64,000 nt of DNA from 9FT-COMBO-48-23 sp964400675 (GCA_964400675.1 CAYNVO010000006.1:74472-138471); one strand, 5' to 3'. Shown: positions 25,670 to 35,080, counted from the first letter of the stretch. A program made the numbers and translations. Notes: generated from the letters alone by a model not told the origin.

Positions 25670-27487
25670 TTAGCTTACGATTTCCTGTCGGTAGGATTGA
25701 ATAATGTCGCCAACCTGGAAATCTGCGAAGCCTTCTATTTTAATGCCACATTCAAAGCCGGTGGCTATCTCTTTAACATCTTCCTTGAAGCGCCTTAGGC
25801 TGTTAATGCGGGATTCGTGGATTGATTCGCCTTTACGTATAACTCGAGCTGAAGCGTCTCGCCTTAACTTTCCTTCTTTAACTGAAACTCCAGCTACCTT
25901 GCCCTTTTTACCTGCGTCAAAGATAGCCAGCACTTCAGCCTGTCCTTCTACAACCTCAGTATAGGTTGGCTCCAGCATACCTTTTAGTGCCTTATCCACA
26001 TCTTTTACCAGTTCATAAATTATATTGTAATACCGGATGCTTGTGCCTTCTGCTTCAGCTAATCGCTGTGCTCCTGGCTCTGGCCTGCTGTTGAAGCCGA
26101 TGATTATTCCTTTTGAGGCTAAGGCAAGTAGCACATCGCTTTCTGTAATACTGCCGCTACCAGAATGGATGACCCTAACCTTAACCCTTTCGTCGCCCAG
26201 TTGTTCTAGAGAATCTCTGATGGGTTCTATGCTGCCCTGGACATCTGTTTTAAGGATTATGTTGAGCTCCTTTATCTGGCCAGTGCTGATTTGGGTTGAA
26301 AGGTCACTCAGGCTCAAAGTCTTAGCATGAGTCGGAACTTTTTGCTGCGTGCCCTTGTGCTTTTCCAGCAGCGTCCTTGCTTCACGCTCGCTGCCGACGA
26401 CTTTAAAAGAGTCCCCTGCTTGTGGGACTGCATTTAGGCCAAGAACTTCTACAGGGGTAGCAGGTTCAGCTTTATTAAGCTGCTTGCCCAGTTCACTAAA
26501 CATAGCCTTGACTCTGCCCCAGGTATTACTAATTGCAATGGTATCACCGGGCTTTAGTATGCCTTTTTGAACCAGAAGTGAAGCTATTGGCCCCCTTGTT
26601 TTATCAAGTCTGGCTTCAATCACTACTCCTTCTGCTGGACAGTCATGTTCAGCTTTAAGCTCCAGGATATCAGCGACCAAAAGAAGATTTTCTAGGAGCT
26701 CGTCTATGCCCTGTTTTTTCTTAGCTGATATAGGCACGCATACAGTGTCGCCTCCCCATTCCTCAATAATCAATTCTAAGTCTGCCAGTTGTTGCTTCAA
26801 CTTATCTGGATTTGCGTTCGGCTTGTCGATTTTGTTGATAGCGACTACTATGGGCACATTAGCGGCTCTAGCATGGTTTATGGCTTCTATGGTTTGAGGC
26901 ATCACGCCGTCATCAGCAGCTATCACGAGGACAGCGATATCAGTAATTTGAGTTCCTCTGGCTCTCATGGCAGTGAAAGCTTCATGTCCCGGTGTATCAA
27001 GAAAGGTAATTTTTCGTGAGTTCACCTCGACTTGGTAGGCTCCTATGTGCTGGGTAATAGCACCGGCTTCAGTGGCAATTACGTTGCTTTGGCGTATTGC
27101 ATCAAGCAGGCTCGTCTTACCATGGTCAACGTGTCCTATAATGGTAATCACTGGCGGGCGTGGGGAAAGCTTGCCACTACCTGTTAACACCGGACGTTTC
27201 ACTTGGGCAAACACTGGCTGCCTTTTTGATTTGTAGCCAAAGTGATCAGCTACCACTGCCGCGGTATCAAAATCTACTGCCTGATTAATATTAGCCATGA
27301 CACCGTTTCTCATGAGCTGCTTTATGACCTCGACGGCGCTAACTTGAAGTAGGTCAGCTAGTTGTTTAACACTGAGAGTTGGGGGAAGACTGATATAAGG
27401 CGGTATTCTAGAGTCGGCCTTAGCTCCTTGGTTACCCTGTGCCTGGCTGATGATCGGTTCTTGTTTATTTTCACTCAACTTGCTCAA
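25670..27487 (-). CDS. infB: Translation initiation factor IF-2 (short form)
   Basis: 605 aa, short because the long N-terminal charged region of many IF-2 proteins is missing. An IF2_N module (about 35-85, LSVKQLADLLQVSAVEVIKQLM) is kept. The G domain shows GHVDHGKT, DTPGHEAF and NKIDK, followed by domains II-IV with IEGFADFQVGDIIQSY near the end. IF-2 brings initiator tRNA to the 30S and promotes subunit joining. Its start overlaps the ylxR stop by 4 bp. Confidence 0.96.
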   Translation of the reverse strand: MSKLSENKQEPIISQAQGNQGAKADSRIPPYISLPPTLSVKQLADLLQVSAVEVIKQLMRNGVMANINQAVDFDTAAVVADHFGYKSKRQPVFAQVKRPVLTGSGKLSPRPPVITIIGHVDHGKTSLLDAIRQSNVIATEAGAITQHIGAYQVEVNSRKITFLDTPGHEAFTAMRARGTQITDIAVLVIAADDGVMPQTIEAINHARAANVPIVVAINKIDKPNANPDKLKQQLADLELIIEEWGGDTVCVPISAKKKQGIDELLENLLLVADILELKAEHDCPAEGVVIEARLDKTRGPIASLLVQKGILKPGDTIAISNTWGRVKAMFSELGKQLNKAEPATPVEVLGLNAVPQAGDSFKVVGSEREARTLLEKHKGTQQKVPTHAKTLSLSDLSTQISTGQIKELNIILKTDVQGSIEPIRDSLEQLGDERVKVRVIHSGSGSITESDVLLALASKGIIIGFNSRPEPGAQRLAEAEGTSIRYYNIIYELVKDVDKALKGMLEPTYTEVVEGQAEVLAIFDAGKKGKVAGVSVKEGKLRRDASARVIRKGESIHESRINSLRRFKEDVKEIATGFECGIKIEGFADFQVGDIIQSYRQEIVS

Positions 27488-27798
27488 CTCTGGTTCTCCC
27501 TCTTTCTAGGTAAGCGCTGGCTATATTCTGCCAGTGCTTGGCGATTTTCCGAGGTGAGCTTAGCCCGCAAAGTATGCTCTAATCGATTGCCTTTCAGTCC
27601 TGTCTCCCAGCATTCACGTATTGGGCATAAATAAATCCCTCGGCCTGCGCTTTTACCCTTAAGGTCTATCTCTACAATGCCAGTGCTACAGACTAGTCGT
27701 ATTAAGTCTCTTTTAGCTTTTTTCCCTCGGCAAGCTATGCAGCTACGCTCGGGCGTGTGTCTTTGCGGAGGGATTTGCTTTTTAGAATTACCCTTCAA
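27484..27798 (-). CDS. ylxR: YlxR family RNA-binding protein
   Basis: About 104 aa from a TTG at 27798 that overlaps the nusA stop by 11 bp. The frame stays open 60 codons upstream inside nusA, but that part is a shadow of the nusA tail. The YlxR motif SCIACRGKKAKRDLIRLV is followed by GKSAGRGIYLCP. The fold is a small RNA-binding module, and related proteins affect transcription or RNase P activity. It sits in its usual place between nusA and infB. The start codon is uncertain. Confidence 0.85.
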   Translation of the reverse strand: MKGNSKKQIPPQRHTPERSCIACRGKKAKRDLIRLVCSTGIVEIDLKGKSAGRGIYLCPIRECWETGLKGNRLEHTLRAKLTSENRQALAEYSQRLPRKRENQS

Positions 27799-29233
27799 TC
27801 TCGTCTTCCTCAGAGTAGCTGATCGGTCTTGGACGCGTTTTCTTAGGTCTGCTTTTGCCTTTTTGCAAATCTGTCTCCTTTTTGCCGCTCTTCTTCTTTG
27901 CCTTATCTGTCCTTGCTGGTAGTATGTCCTCAGCGAACCTAATTTGGCGGGGTTCTGCAGATTTGGTTGGTGAGGCAACCTCCGAAGCTAGAACAAGCTC
28001 AAGGTCGGTTGAAGCTGTAGCTATTTCTGCTCCCTCCTCTTCACCGACTGGTTCCGATTCATCGGTTACACCTGCTTCGCTTAAGGGTATTGGAATATTG
28101 AGTTCGTCTACGGCGACGAGTTCGGGCATAGACTCTTCTTCATCTGCCGTATCTACTGTTGCCAATGTAGCTTCTCTATCTAAACTGTCCCTTTCTGCTT
28201 CAAGTACTGATGCGCTCTTTATGTCAATTCGCCAGCCTGTTAGTTTTGCCGCTAATCTGGCATTTTGCCCTTCTTTGCCGATTGCTAGCGATAGTTGTTT
28301 GTCAGGAACAGTCACTATAGCGGTATTCTCTGTTTGATTGAGTTCGACGTTTGATGCCTGGGCGGGGCTGAGAGCATTAGCGATGAACACTGCCGGGCCA
28401 TCAGACCATTCGACTACGTCTATCTTTTCGCCATGCAATTCATTCACGATATTCTGTATCCTAATTCCGCGCAATCCGACACAGCAACCCACAGGGTCAA
28501 TGCCCTCTTGCCTTGCTGCTACGGCCACTTTGCTTCGATAGCCTGCCTCGCGAGCTATTGACTTTATGTCTATAGTACCGCCATATATTTCTGGGATTTC
28601 CAGTTCGAAAAGCCTTCGTAACAGGTTGCGGTGCGAGCGAGACACTAATATCTGGGGTCCTCTGGCGGCCTTGGTTACTTCTAGGACGTACACTTTGAGC
28701 CTTTGCCCAATACGATAGCGCTCATTGTGCACCTGTTCGCTAACGGGAAGTATTGCCTCAGCTTTGCCTAAATCGATGTGAATTTGCTCCGGATTGATGC
28801 GTTGCACCATTCCAGTAACGATGTCTCCCTCTTTGCCAGTGAATTCCTCGAAAATTGCGTGATGCTCCGCCTCATGCAATCGCTGCAATATAACTTGCCT
28901 TGCCGTCTGCGCAGCAATACGCCCAGCATTTGGGGGCGTGGATTCTATACTTATAATGTCGTTAATCTGGGCATTTCTGTCGATCTTTTGGGCTTCGGAG
29001 AGGGATAGCTCATGAAGCAGGTCAGCCGGCTTTTCAACCACTGTCTTCCTGACATAGACTTTGACTTCGCCAGTGTTAGGATTTATCTTTGCTGAGATGT
29101 CTTGACCAGCGACAAAAGCATCTTTTCTGTAAGCGGAGACCAGTGCTGACTCTATTGCTGACAGCACCACTTCTTTAGGCAAATGCTTCTCAGCCGATAG
29201 TTGGGTAAGTGCAACCATGAATTCAGTCTTCAT
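27788..29233 (-). CDS. nusA: Transcription termination/antitermination factor NusA
   Basis: 481 aa. N-terminal domain (1-125) starts MKTEFMVALTQLSAEKHLPK. An S1 domain follows (about 130-200, GDIVTGMVQRINPEQIHIDLG), then two KH domains with VGCCVGLRGIRIQNIVNEL and SLAIGKEGQNARLAAKLTGW. The last 130 residues form a low-complexity acidic then basic tail ending near PISYSEEDEIEG. This tail replaces the helical repeats of proteobacterial NusA. It binds RNA polymerase to control pausing and termination. First gene of the translation operon; rimP, usually just upstream, is absent here. Confidence 0.95.
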   Translation of the reverse strand: MKTEFMVALTQLSAEKHLPKEVVLSAIESALVSAYRKDAFVAGQDISAKINPNTGEVKVYVRKTVVEKPADLLHELSLSEAQKIDRNAQINDIISIESTPPNAGRIAAQTARQVILQRLHEAEHHAIFEEFTGKEGDIVTGMVQRINPEQIHIDLGKAEAILPVSEQVHNERYRIGQRLKVYVLEVTKAARGPQILVSRSHRNLLRRLFELEIPEIYGGTIDIKSIAREAGYRSKVAVAARQEGIDPVGCCVGLRGIRIQNIVNELHGEKIDVVEWSDGPAVFIANALSPAQASNVELNQTENTAIVTVPDKQLSLAIGKEGQNARLAAKLTGWRIDIKSASVLEAERDSLDREATLATVDTADEEESMPELVAVDELNIPIPLSEAGVTDESEPVGEEEGAEIATASTDLELVLASEVASPTKSAEPRQIRFAEDILPARTDKAKKKSGKKETDLQKGKSRPKKTRPRPISYSEEDEIEG

Positions 29234-29261
29234 CGAATACCACTCCCCGTTTTTGTTTCCT

Positions 29262-29297
29262 CAACAAAAAAGTGGGAACTAGCCCCACTTTTCGTTG
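29262..29297 (-). promoter_or_regulatory. Terminator-like hairpin in the nusA leader
   Basis: On the minus strand AAAAGTGGG, a 7-base loop, then CCCACTTTT form a stem followed directly by a run of T (six in total), with outer CAAC/GTTG pairing. It lies between the promoter at 29318-29346 and the nusA ATG (29233), so it is in the mRNA leader and may act as an attenuator. It could also stop read-through from uppS. Confidence 0.7.
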
Positions 29298-29317
29298 CAC
29301 TCTTAAGTTATGCCGTT

Positions 29318-29346
29318 AGTATAACATAGCTATAAGCAAAATGCAA
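29318..29346 (-). promoter_or_regulatory. Strong candidate promoter of the nusA operon
   Basis: On the minus strand TTGCAT (29341-29346) and TATACT (29318-29323) are 17 bp apart. The predicted leader is about 80 bases and contains the hairpin at 29262-29297. Confidence 0.7.
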
Positions 29347-29412
29347 ATTCAAGCACTATTGATTTTTTCACCCCCTGTATTTAAACCCAGCTTGTTTGGT
29401 GTCTGGTATATT

Positions 29413-30129
29413 TTACTCTGGTGGTAAGCTACCAAAACGGCGTTGGCGTTGGCTATAGGCAGCAAGGGCTTCGTCGAGTTCTTTTTTGCCAAAATCTGGC
29501 CATAAAACCGGCGTGAAATATATCTCAGCGTAGGCGGACTGCCATATCAGGAAGTTACTCAGCCGCATTTCGCCACCGGTGCGAATTATTAAGTCAGGGT
29601 CAGGGATATCACCAGTGTGAAGATACTGGCGGAAAATCCTTTCATTTATCTGCGGTGGCGAAATGCCATCAGAAATAAGATTCCTTACTGCCTCGATAAT
29701 CTCATCTCTGCCCCCGTAATTGAAAGCCAGACTGACAGTTATTCGTTCGTTATTTTGAGTCAGCTCCAGGCCTCGCTTTACTATCTCCTGTAGCCTGAGC
29801 GGCAGTCCGTCAGGCTTACCCAGGTGGCAAATTCTTATACCATTGTCCTGGGCAAATTTGATTCCTTGATCAAGCCCTTTCTCCAGTATTTTAAATATCC
29901 CATTTATCTCTCGTTTCGGTCGGTTCCAGTTCTCGGTGGAGAAAGCATATAGCGTGAGATAGAAAATTTTGTATTTAATGAAGATTTCTACTACATTTTG
30001 AGCCGTGTCGACTCCTTGCTTGTGTCCAGCTAATCTGGGCAGGCCACGTTGCTTTGCCCAACGACCATTGCCATCCATGATGATGGCTACGTGCTGAGGC
30101 ATATTTTCTAAATTTGGCGGTTTAATCAT
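29413..30129 (-). CDS. uppS: Isoprenyl transferase (undecaprenyl diphosphate synthase)
   Basis: 238 aa. The start of catalysis motif HVAIIMDGNGRWAKQRGLPR holds the key Asp, followed by LTLYAFSTENWNRP, SLAFNYGGRDEI and RTGGEMRLSNFLIWQSAYAE. It adds cis isoprene units to farnesyl diphosphate to make the C55-type lipid carrier for glycan synthesis at the membrane. The ATG overlaps the stop of the upstream nucleotidyltransferase gene by 8 bp. No cdsA or dxr follows; the next gene downstream is nusA with its own promoter. Confidence 0.95.
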   Translation of the reverse strand: MIKPPNLENMPQHVAIIMDGNGRWAKQRGLPRLAGHKQGVDTAQNVVEIFIKYKIFYLTLYAFSTENWNRPKREINGIFKILEKGLDQGIKFAQDNGIRICHLGKPDGLPLRLQEIVKRGLELTQNNERITVSLAFNYGGRDEIIEAVRNLISDGISPPQINERIFRQYLHTGDIPDPDLIIRTGGEMRLSNFLIWQSAYAEIYFTPVLWPDFGKKELDEALAAYSQRQRRFGSLPPE

Positions 30130-31468
30130 TTTCTGGTTTTGTAACGCCCAGCCTCTCGAGTTTTTCTTTCAGTTCCTTTCTCTTCGCCTCATCAAGCTTA
30201 ACTGGGTTAGGCTGAGTTCGGTAATGTGGTTCGAGTAGTATCATTTTTTCCGGCCCCAGGTCTTTAGTCAGGCAGGCATGAGAACCGACGATGGAGTTTG
30301 GGCCGATTTTGATGCCGGGCATGACGCTGGCGTTGATTCCAGTTTTGGAATTGTCGCCGATGATTGCTCCGAACTTATCACGTCCAGTATCTATAGATTC
30401 ATTCCCAGACGTAACTGAGACATTCTGCTCGTCAAAACGGAAGTTGGCCAGGACGGTGCCGGCGCCGAGGGAGCAACCTTTGCCTATTATGGAGTCACCT
30501 ATGTAGCTGGAATGTATCCAACAGCCGTCGTCGATATAGGAACATTTGACCTCTGTAGAGTAGCCGATGACACAATCGGCTCCGATATGGCTGTAGTCCC
30601 GCACCAGGACATTATTGCCTATTATGGAGTCTGGGCCAATGTAGGCGGGCCCTCTTATCACCGCGTTTTCCATGACTCTAACGTTGTCACTTATAAAAAC
30701 CTTGCCCTCAATGGTGGCTTTTCCTGAAATATGAGCCGAAGTTGAAATTCTTGGCTTGCTTATATCAAGGAGATATTTGACCGCATCGAAGACGTGCCAG
30801 GGATATTTTATAGGTGCCCAGAAGTCCGCGTAGGAGATAACCTTGATTTTATTTCCATCCTTGACCATGTTGTCCAGTGCACATTCGTAGACATCATCCT
30901 TATTCGTTTTGACTTTTTTGATGTATTCCAGGAGTTTTCCGGGGTCTGTATGAAGATGAACCAGGATATTTACCAAATTGCTTGGCTCCTGACCCGGTTT
31001 TGGCTTTTCCACAATGTGTTTGAGCTCATTTTGTGAGTTTATAACCAAATAGCCACCGGGGAAATATCCTTTAGTCTGGTAACCGAGCATATAGGAGGCT
31101 GCAGATTTCCTTTTTGTCTCCTTAATAAGGCTGGTATATACTGAAGCCGCAAAAATATCGTTAGGGTTCACTATCAGGATAGCTCCATCCATGAAGGATG
31201 CGGCGCCTTCTAATGCATCGGCGATGCCCAGAGGTTGTTTTTGCAGAGCTAGCTCAATTTTAGCACCGGAGACAGTTTTAGTTATTTGTTCTATTTGTCT
31301 CACGTTTGCTGGATTGCCGATGATAAGGAACTGATTTATACCAGCCTGTTTGGCTGCTTCCATCTGATGCTGAAGTAGTGTTTTGCCCAGGAAATTTATC
31401 AGGAATTTGTCCTCAGTTATAGGGAACATCCTTTTACCGATGCCTCCACAAAGGAATATTGCTTTCAT
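30122..31468 (-). CDS. GlmU-like bifunctional sugar-1-phosphate nucleotidyltransferase/acyltransferase
   Basis: 448 aa from the ATG at 31468 with GGGAGA before it; the frame begins five codons earlier with TTG. The N-terminal nucleotidyltransferase domain opens AIFLCGGIGKRMFPITEDKF. The C-terminal half (about 235-420) is a left-handed beta-helix of hexapeptide repeats (ISGKATIEGKVFISDNVRVM and later repeats). The layout is that of GlmU and thermophile dTTP/UTP-sugar pyrophosphorylases, so it likely makes an activated and possibly acetylated sugar for glycan synthesis. Pairing with uppS supports an envelope role. The exact sugar is not clear. Confidence 0.82.
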   Translation of the reverse strand: MKAIFLCGGIGKRMFPITEDKFLINFLGKTLLQHQMEAAKQAGINQFLIIGNPANVRQIEQITKTVSGAKIELALQKQPLGIADALEGAASFMDGAILIVNPNDIFAASVYTSLIKETKRKSAASYMLGYQTKGYFPGGYLVINSQNELKHIVEKPKPGQEPSNLVNILVHLHTDPGKLLEYIKKVKTNKDDVYECALDNMVKDGNKIKVISYADFWAPIKYPWHVFDAVKYLLDISKPRISTSAHISGKATIEGKVFISDNVRVMENAVIRGPAYIGPDSIIGNNVLVRDYSHIGADCVIGYSTEVKCSYIDDGCWIHSSYIGDSIIGKGCSLGAGTVLANFRFDEQNVSVTSGNESIDTGRDKFGAIIGDNSKTGINASVMPGIKIGPNSIVGSHACLTKDLGPEKMILLEPHYRTQPNPVKLDEAKRKELKEKLERLGVTKPEND

Positions 31469-31568
31469 GTTTTTGTCTCCCAACTATACTGTAAAGTAAA
31501 AAAGGCTTTCCAGCTTATTTTAGTCTAATTTTAAACCTTTCGACGTTGTCAAGCTACCGGCAATTTAA

Positions 31569-32756
31569 CTAATTTGTGGCGGCATTAATTTCTCTAAGAG
31601 TCTTTATTGCTCGAGTGAGACTGGCAGAAGCCAGGTGCTTCAGTGTTTTTAGGATGATTTCACTATGCCAGTCGAAAGAGAAGTCATCGAGTTCGGCTAT
31701 AAACTGTGGTATGCCGCTTTTGTTTATGAAATTATGTAACCATTCAATCTGTCGATTATCAAGTTTCCGGAAAAGGCGGTGCGTCCAGCAGCCAATTTGC
31801 AGTTCTTTGCCCGCTCTGGCTTGCCACTCCTTCTGATATGCAGCCAGTCTGGATTCAGAGAAGTCATGAGCTCGAAGTGCTCTATGGAGAGTATCAGCGG
31901 CTATGTCAGCGCATAACAGTCCGTAATATATGCCACCACCGGTGGTTGGTTTAACCTGTCCGGCTGCCTCCCCGACCACCAGAATCCGGTCGGTGTATGT
32001 CCTGGGGAGGGGGCGGAGGGGAATAGCCCCATAACTCGGGATAACTTCGGTTGAGGTTATGTTGCCTTGAGTTTTAAGGCATGATAAAAATTTGTTTAAG
32101 TGTTGTTCGGGCTGTTGGTATGTTAATAGTCCAGCTAGACCTCTATTTTCACTAGTGGGTACCAGCCAGGCAAAACCGCCAGGAGCCAATCTCTGGTCGA
32201 AATAAATTTCCACCTCGTCAGGGTTAGTCATGTTTACCTCGGCTTGAGCCCCGATGACGAAATGTTTTATCTCTCCTAAACCGAGTCTACACGGCAGAGA
32301 TGAACCGAAACCTGTGGCTATGACCGCTGTCTCGGCTTCAAATAGTCTTCTTTGTTCTCTATAATTTACTGAGACCTGGAGGTTCTCGACTCCAGCTTGT
32401 ATATCAGTCACCTGTGCACCGAAAAGGTAACAGACACCGGATTCCTGAGCACGGTCTGCCAGCGCCAGGTTAAGCGATGGCCTGTCAATGATGTAAGCCA
32501 CCTTATGGTTCCTCCACAGTTTCAGCGGTTTGCCTGAAGGTGCGAAGAATTTGGCTGAGCTAACTTGTCTAAAAATTAGGTTACTATCAAGCTGCAGCAA
32601 ATTTAGGCATTCTTTGCTAACAATACCGGTGCAGCAAACATCCTGTCCGGCAGATGCCTTCTTTTCCAGGACGAGCACCTTGTAGCCGAGCTGGGCTAAT
32701 TTCCCGGCTAGATAGCTGCCAACTGCCCCCGCGCCGATTATTATAGTGTCATACAC
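31569..32756 (-). CDS. Geranylgeranyl-reductase-family FAD oxidoreductase
   Basis: 395 aa with a GTG start. The dinucleotide motif YDTIIIGAGAVGSYLAGKLA opens the protein, followed by the CCTGIV segment with two Cys typical of the geranylgeranyl reductase family. VVGEAAGQVKPTTGGGIYYG is the second FAD motif. Members reduce the double bonds of isoprenoid chains of lipids, quinones or chlorophyll. It stands 100 bp upstream of the GlmU-like gene and near uppS, which agrees with an isoprenoid role, for example a polyprenol or quinone side chain. The substrate is not readable from sequence. Confidence 0.85.
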   Translation of the reverse strand: MYDTIIIGAGAVGSYLAGKLAQLGYKVLVLEKKASAGQDVCCTGIVSKECLNLLQLDSNLIFRQVSSAKFFAPSGKPLKLWRNHKVAYIIDRPSLNLALADRAQESGVCYLFGAQVTDIQAGVENLQVSVNYREQRRLFEAETAVIATGFGSSLPCRLGLGEIKHFVIGAQAEVNMTNPDEVEIYFDQRLAPGGFAWLVPTSENRGLAGLLTYQQPEQHLNKFLSCLKTQGNITSTEVIPSYGAIPLRPLPRTYTDRILVVGEAAGQVKPTTGGGIYYGLLCADIAADTLHRALRAHDFSESRLAAYQKEWQARAGKELQIGCWTHRLFRKLDNRQIEWLHNFINKSGIPQFIAELDDFSFDWHSEIILKTLKHLASASLTRAIKTLREINAATN

Positions 32757-32836
32757 AACTTTGTCCCCTAAACTGTCTGATATTTTTGAGCTGCCTGAGA
32801 TGGTAGTAGCATTTTTGTAAACATGAGTAAGAACCG

Positions 32837-33277
32837 CTATGGGGTAACGACATTGATATATAACCTGAGGGGTTCATCCAAATAAGGTTCAGTCTCACCG
32901 TTTTTGTACAGGTAGAAATCGACTCTCTGTCTTTCACCGGCGATTTGAGGAGTGAAGCTGATTTTCTGCTCCCATTTTTGCCCATGTGCCAGCGTACCTA
33001 TATTTGCCTCTCCAACTTCGATGCCGTCTATGTTGATGTTGACCCTGTAGCTTGCTGGCTGATATTCGTGGTTGATTACGCCGAGTACTATGTCAACAGC
33101 TTCACCTGAAATTGCTTGCTTTGGATAGTCCTGAGCCTTGCTCTCTGCACCCAGAATATAAAATTCAGTGAATTTTTCGCCTTCATTTGGCGTAACCGCC
33201 AGATAAATAATGGAGCCCAACGTAGCCACTATGGCTACAATCAGGAAAATAGATAAAGCTTTATTCAGCTTAGTCAT
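32837..33277 (-). CDS. DUF1616-type membrane-anchored protein
   Basis: 146 aa. One N-terminal membrane helix (about 8-28) is followed by an extracytoplasmic beta-rich domain with TEFYILGAESKAQDYP, LGVINHEYQPASYRV and GERQRVDFYLYKNGE. These fit the soluble part of DUF1616 proteins, common in archaea and Chloroflexota, where they occur near envelope polysaccharide genes. The function is unknown. It is a single gene between the reductase and the acyl-CoA synthetase subunit. Confidence 0.75.
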   Translation of the reverse strand: MTKLNKALSIFLIVAIVATLGSIIYLAVTPNEGEKFTEFYILGAESKAQDYPKQAISGEAVDIVLGVINHEYQPASYRVNINIDGIEVGEANIGTLAHGQKWEQKISFTPQIAGERQRVDFYLYKNGETEPYLDEPLRLYINVVTP

Positions 33278-33435
33278 AGCATTCGGTCAGTCAAGCCGAT
33301 TTTCAGAAACGGCTCAGCGTTAGAGGTAGTTATAGCAAATAGTGAACTCTGATTGCTAGGTTCCATTATAGATTTAATACCATTATATTAGGGGACTGTC
33401 CAGCTTGCAATCTTTGATTCTATCCTGGGTTGTGG

Positions 33436-34914
33436 TTAGCGGATTTTCTGGTTGAGGTATTCGCTATATTTTGCCAGATTAGCGAAAGCTGTGGCAGCTT
33501 TGTGTGGCATATCGTAGCACACGGAGTTCATGTCCGCTAATGTCCGGACTATTTTTCTCGTCAGGTTGGCGGCAAAAGCCATCGGCTCGGAGGCGACTAT
33601 GATAGGTTTTTTGTACTTATCGGACAAGTCATGGAACTTGTCGAAGATACCGGCTATCCCTGAAACGAGAACCTCACGGAGGCGTTCCCTATCACCTTCT
33701 TGGGCAGCAAGTGCGAACTGCTCCATAGGTAAGGCAGGCATTAATCCCAAAAAGATGACTCCATCAACTACAGGACAGCGTAGAATCACCTCAATGCATC
33801 TCATTACAGGGTCTCCGAAGACGCCAGCGACCAGGTCAACAGGGTTGCCTCGATTCCACCATGCTGGCATGAAGCTATCCAATTCACTAATGGTCTCGGT
33901 AGGCAGGGAGACTACATCCAGCCCTAGTCTGGCACAGGCATCGGCAGCCAGAACTCCCCATCCACCGCCGGCAGTAACTATGCCGACCCTTCGACCTCGG
34001 GGTAACGGGTGGCACATTAGTGCAATGCCGGTGTCGACAAGTTCGTCCAGACTGGTTACCTTTATTACACCGGATTGCTTGCACATGGCGTCGAACAGGG
34101 TGTATGAGCCGGCCAGAGACGCGGTATGCGACCTTGCAGCAATAGCTCCGGCTGGCGTTTCACCGGCCTTAAGCAGTACAATCGGTTTTTTCTTACTTAC
34201 CTCCTTGGCCGTCTCAAAGAATCTGCCGCCGTCCTTGAAGCCTTCTATATAGCTGAGTATGACCTTAGTCTGCGGGTCGTCAGCTAAATATCTGATGTAA
34301 TCATGTGAGTGGATGTTTGCTTCATTACCGCTGCTGACGCATTTGGCACAACCGAAGCCACTGTCTATCGACAGACGCATTATGGTTCCGACTATGTTTC
34401 CACTCTGAGAGACTATGGAAATGGGACCGGGGCGGGGGAAAATAGGTGGCATCTCGGGGCAGAACCTGTGATGGGGGTTGACAATACCGTTGGAGTTTGG
34501 CCCCATAAATCTCAGGCCAGTGCTGTTGGCTATCTCGACCATCTCTTGCTGTAGCTTTTGTCCTTCTAATCCGACCTCGGCGAAGCCAGCGGTTATGACC
34601 AGTGCCACTTTTATGCCCTTGGTGGCACATTCCCTTAAGACGGCGGGTACGCCCGATGGAGGTATCACGATGACAGCCAGGTCTGGTGTTTCGGGGACTT
34701 CGCCAACGCTCTTGTATACTTTTAGCCCCAGTACCTCCTCTTTTTTAGTTGGATTTACCGGATATATTTTTCCTTTAAATCCACCTGTTACGATGTTGGC
34801 TAGTATGCGGAAGCCCCACTTTCTGGGATCATTGGTGGCTCCCAGAAAGGCAATGGAGCCCGGCTCAAACATAAGTTTGAACTTTGATATAAGGTCGGCT
34901 GATTCGTTGTTCAA
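33436..34914 (-). CDS. NDP-forming acyl-CoA synthetase, alpha subunit
   Basis: 492 aa. The CoA-binding Rossmann domain starts SIAFLGATNDPRKWGFRILA, followed by the succinyl-CoA-ligase-like domain with GPNSNGIVNP and VSQSGNIVGTIM. SHTASLAGSY carries the conserved His of the family. The ATP-grasp beta domain, fused in many homologues of about 700 aa, is absent and no beta-subunit gene is adjacent. The start is a TTG at 34914, and an ATG 14 codons in (34872) is possible; neither has a clear SD. It would make ATP from acetyl-CoA or another acyl-CoA together with a partner encoded elsewhere. Confidence 0.85.
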   Translation of the reverse strand: MNNESADLISKFKLMFEPGSIAFLGATNDPRKWGFRILANIVTGGFKGKIYPVNPTKKEEVLGLKVYKSVGEVPETPDLAVIVIPPSGVPAVLRECATKGIKVALVITAGFAEVGLEGQKLQQEMVEIANSTGLRFMGPNSNGIVNPHHRFCPEMPPIFPRPGPISIVSQSGNIVGTIMRLSIDSGFGCAKCVSSGNEANIHSHDYIRYLADDPQTKVILSYIEGFKDGGRFFETAKEVSKKKPIVLLKAGETPAGAIAARSHTASLAGSYTLFDAMCKQSGVIKVTSLDELVDTGIALMCHPLPRGRRVGIVTAGGGWGVLAADACARLGLDVVSLPTETISELDSFMPAWWNRGNPVDLVAGVFGDPVMRCIEVILRCPVVDGVIFLGLMPALPMEQFALAAQEGDRERLREVLVSGIAGIFDKFHDLSDKYKKPIIVASEPMAFAANLTRKIVRTLADMNSVCYDMPHKAATAFANLAKYSEYLNQKIR

Positions 34915-35080
34915 TTTTAGCTGGCGTTTCTTGTTGCTCTGAAGTCTGTCTTGAAAAGGTCGACTTATATTGTAGCAACAAAGTATACGTGAGGCAAATT
35001 CGATGCAGTAGGGACTTTACCTATTATTCTGGGCGATAGCGACCTGGCGAGCTCGGTGTGGGTGTCGGGTTTTGGGTAAA

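Noticed and set aside
27799..27978. Upstream extension of ylxR
   Set aside because: The added 60 residues lie in nusA and are basic low-complexity text; the YlxR domain starts after 27798.
27855..28337. 160-aa plus-strand ORF opposite nusA
   Set aside because: Its Ser/Ala/Val-rich content mirrors the acidic low-complexity tail of NusA, and no SD or family is seen.
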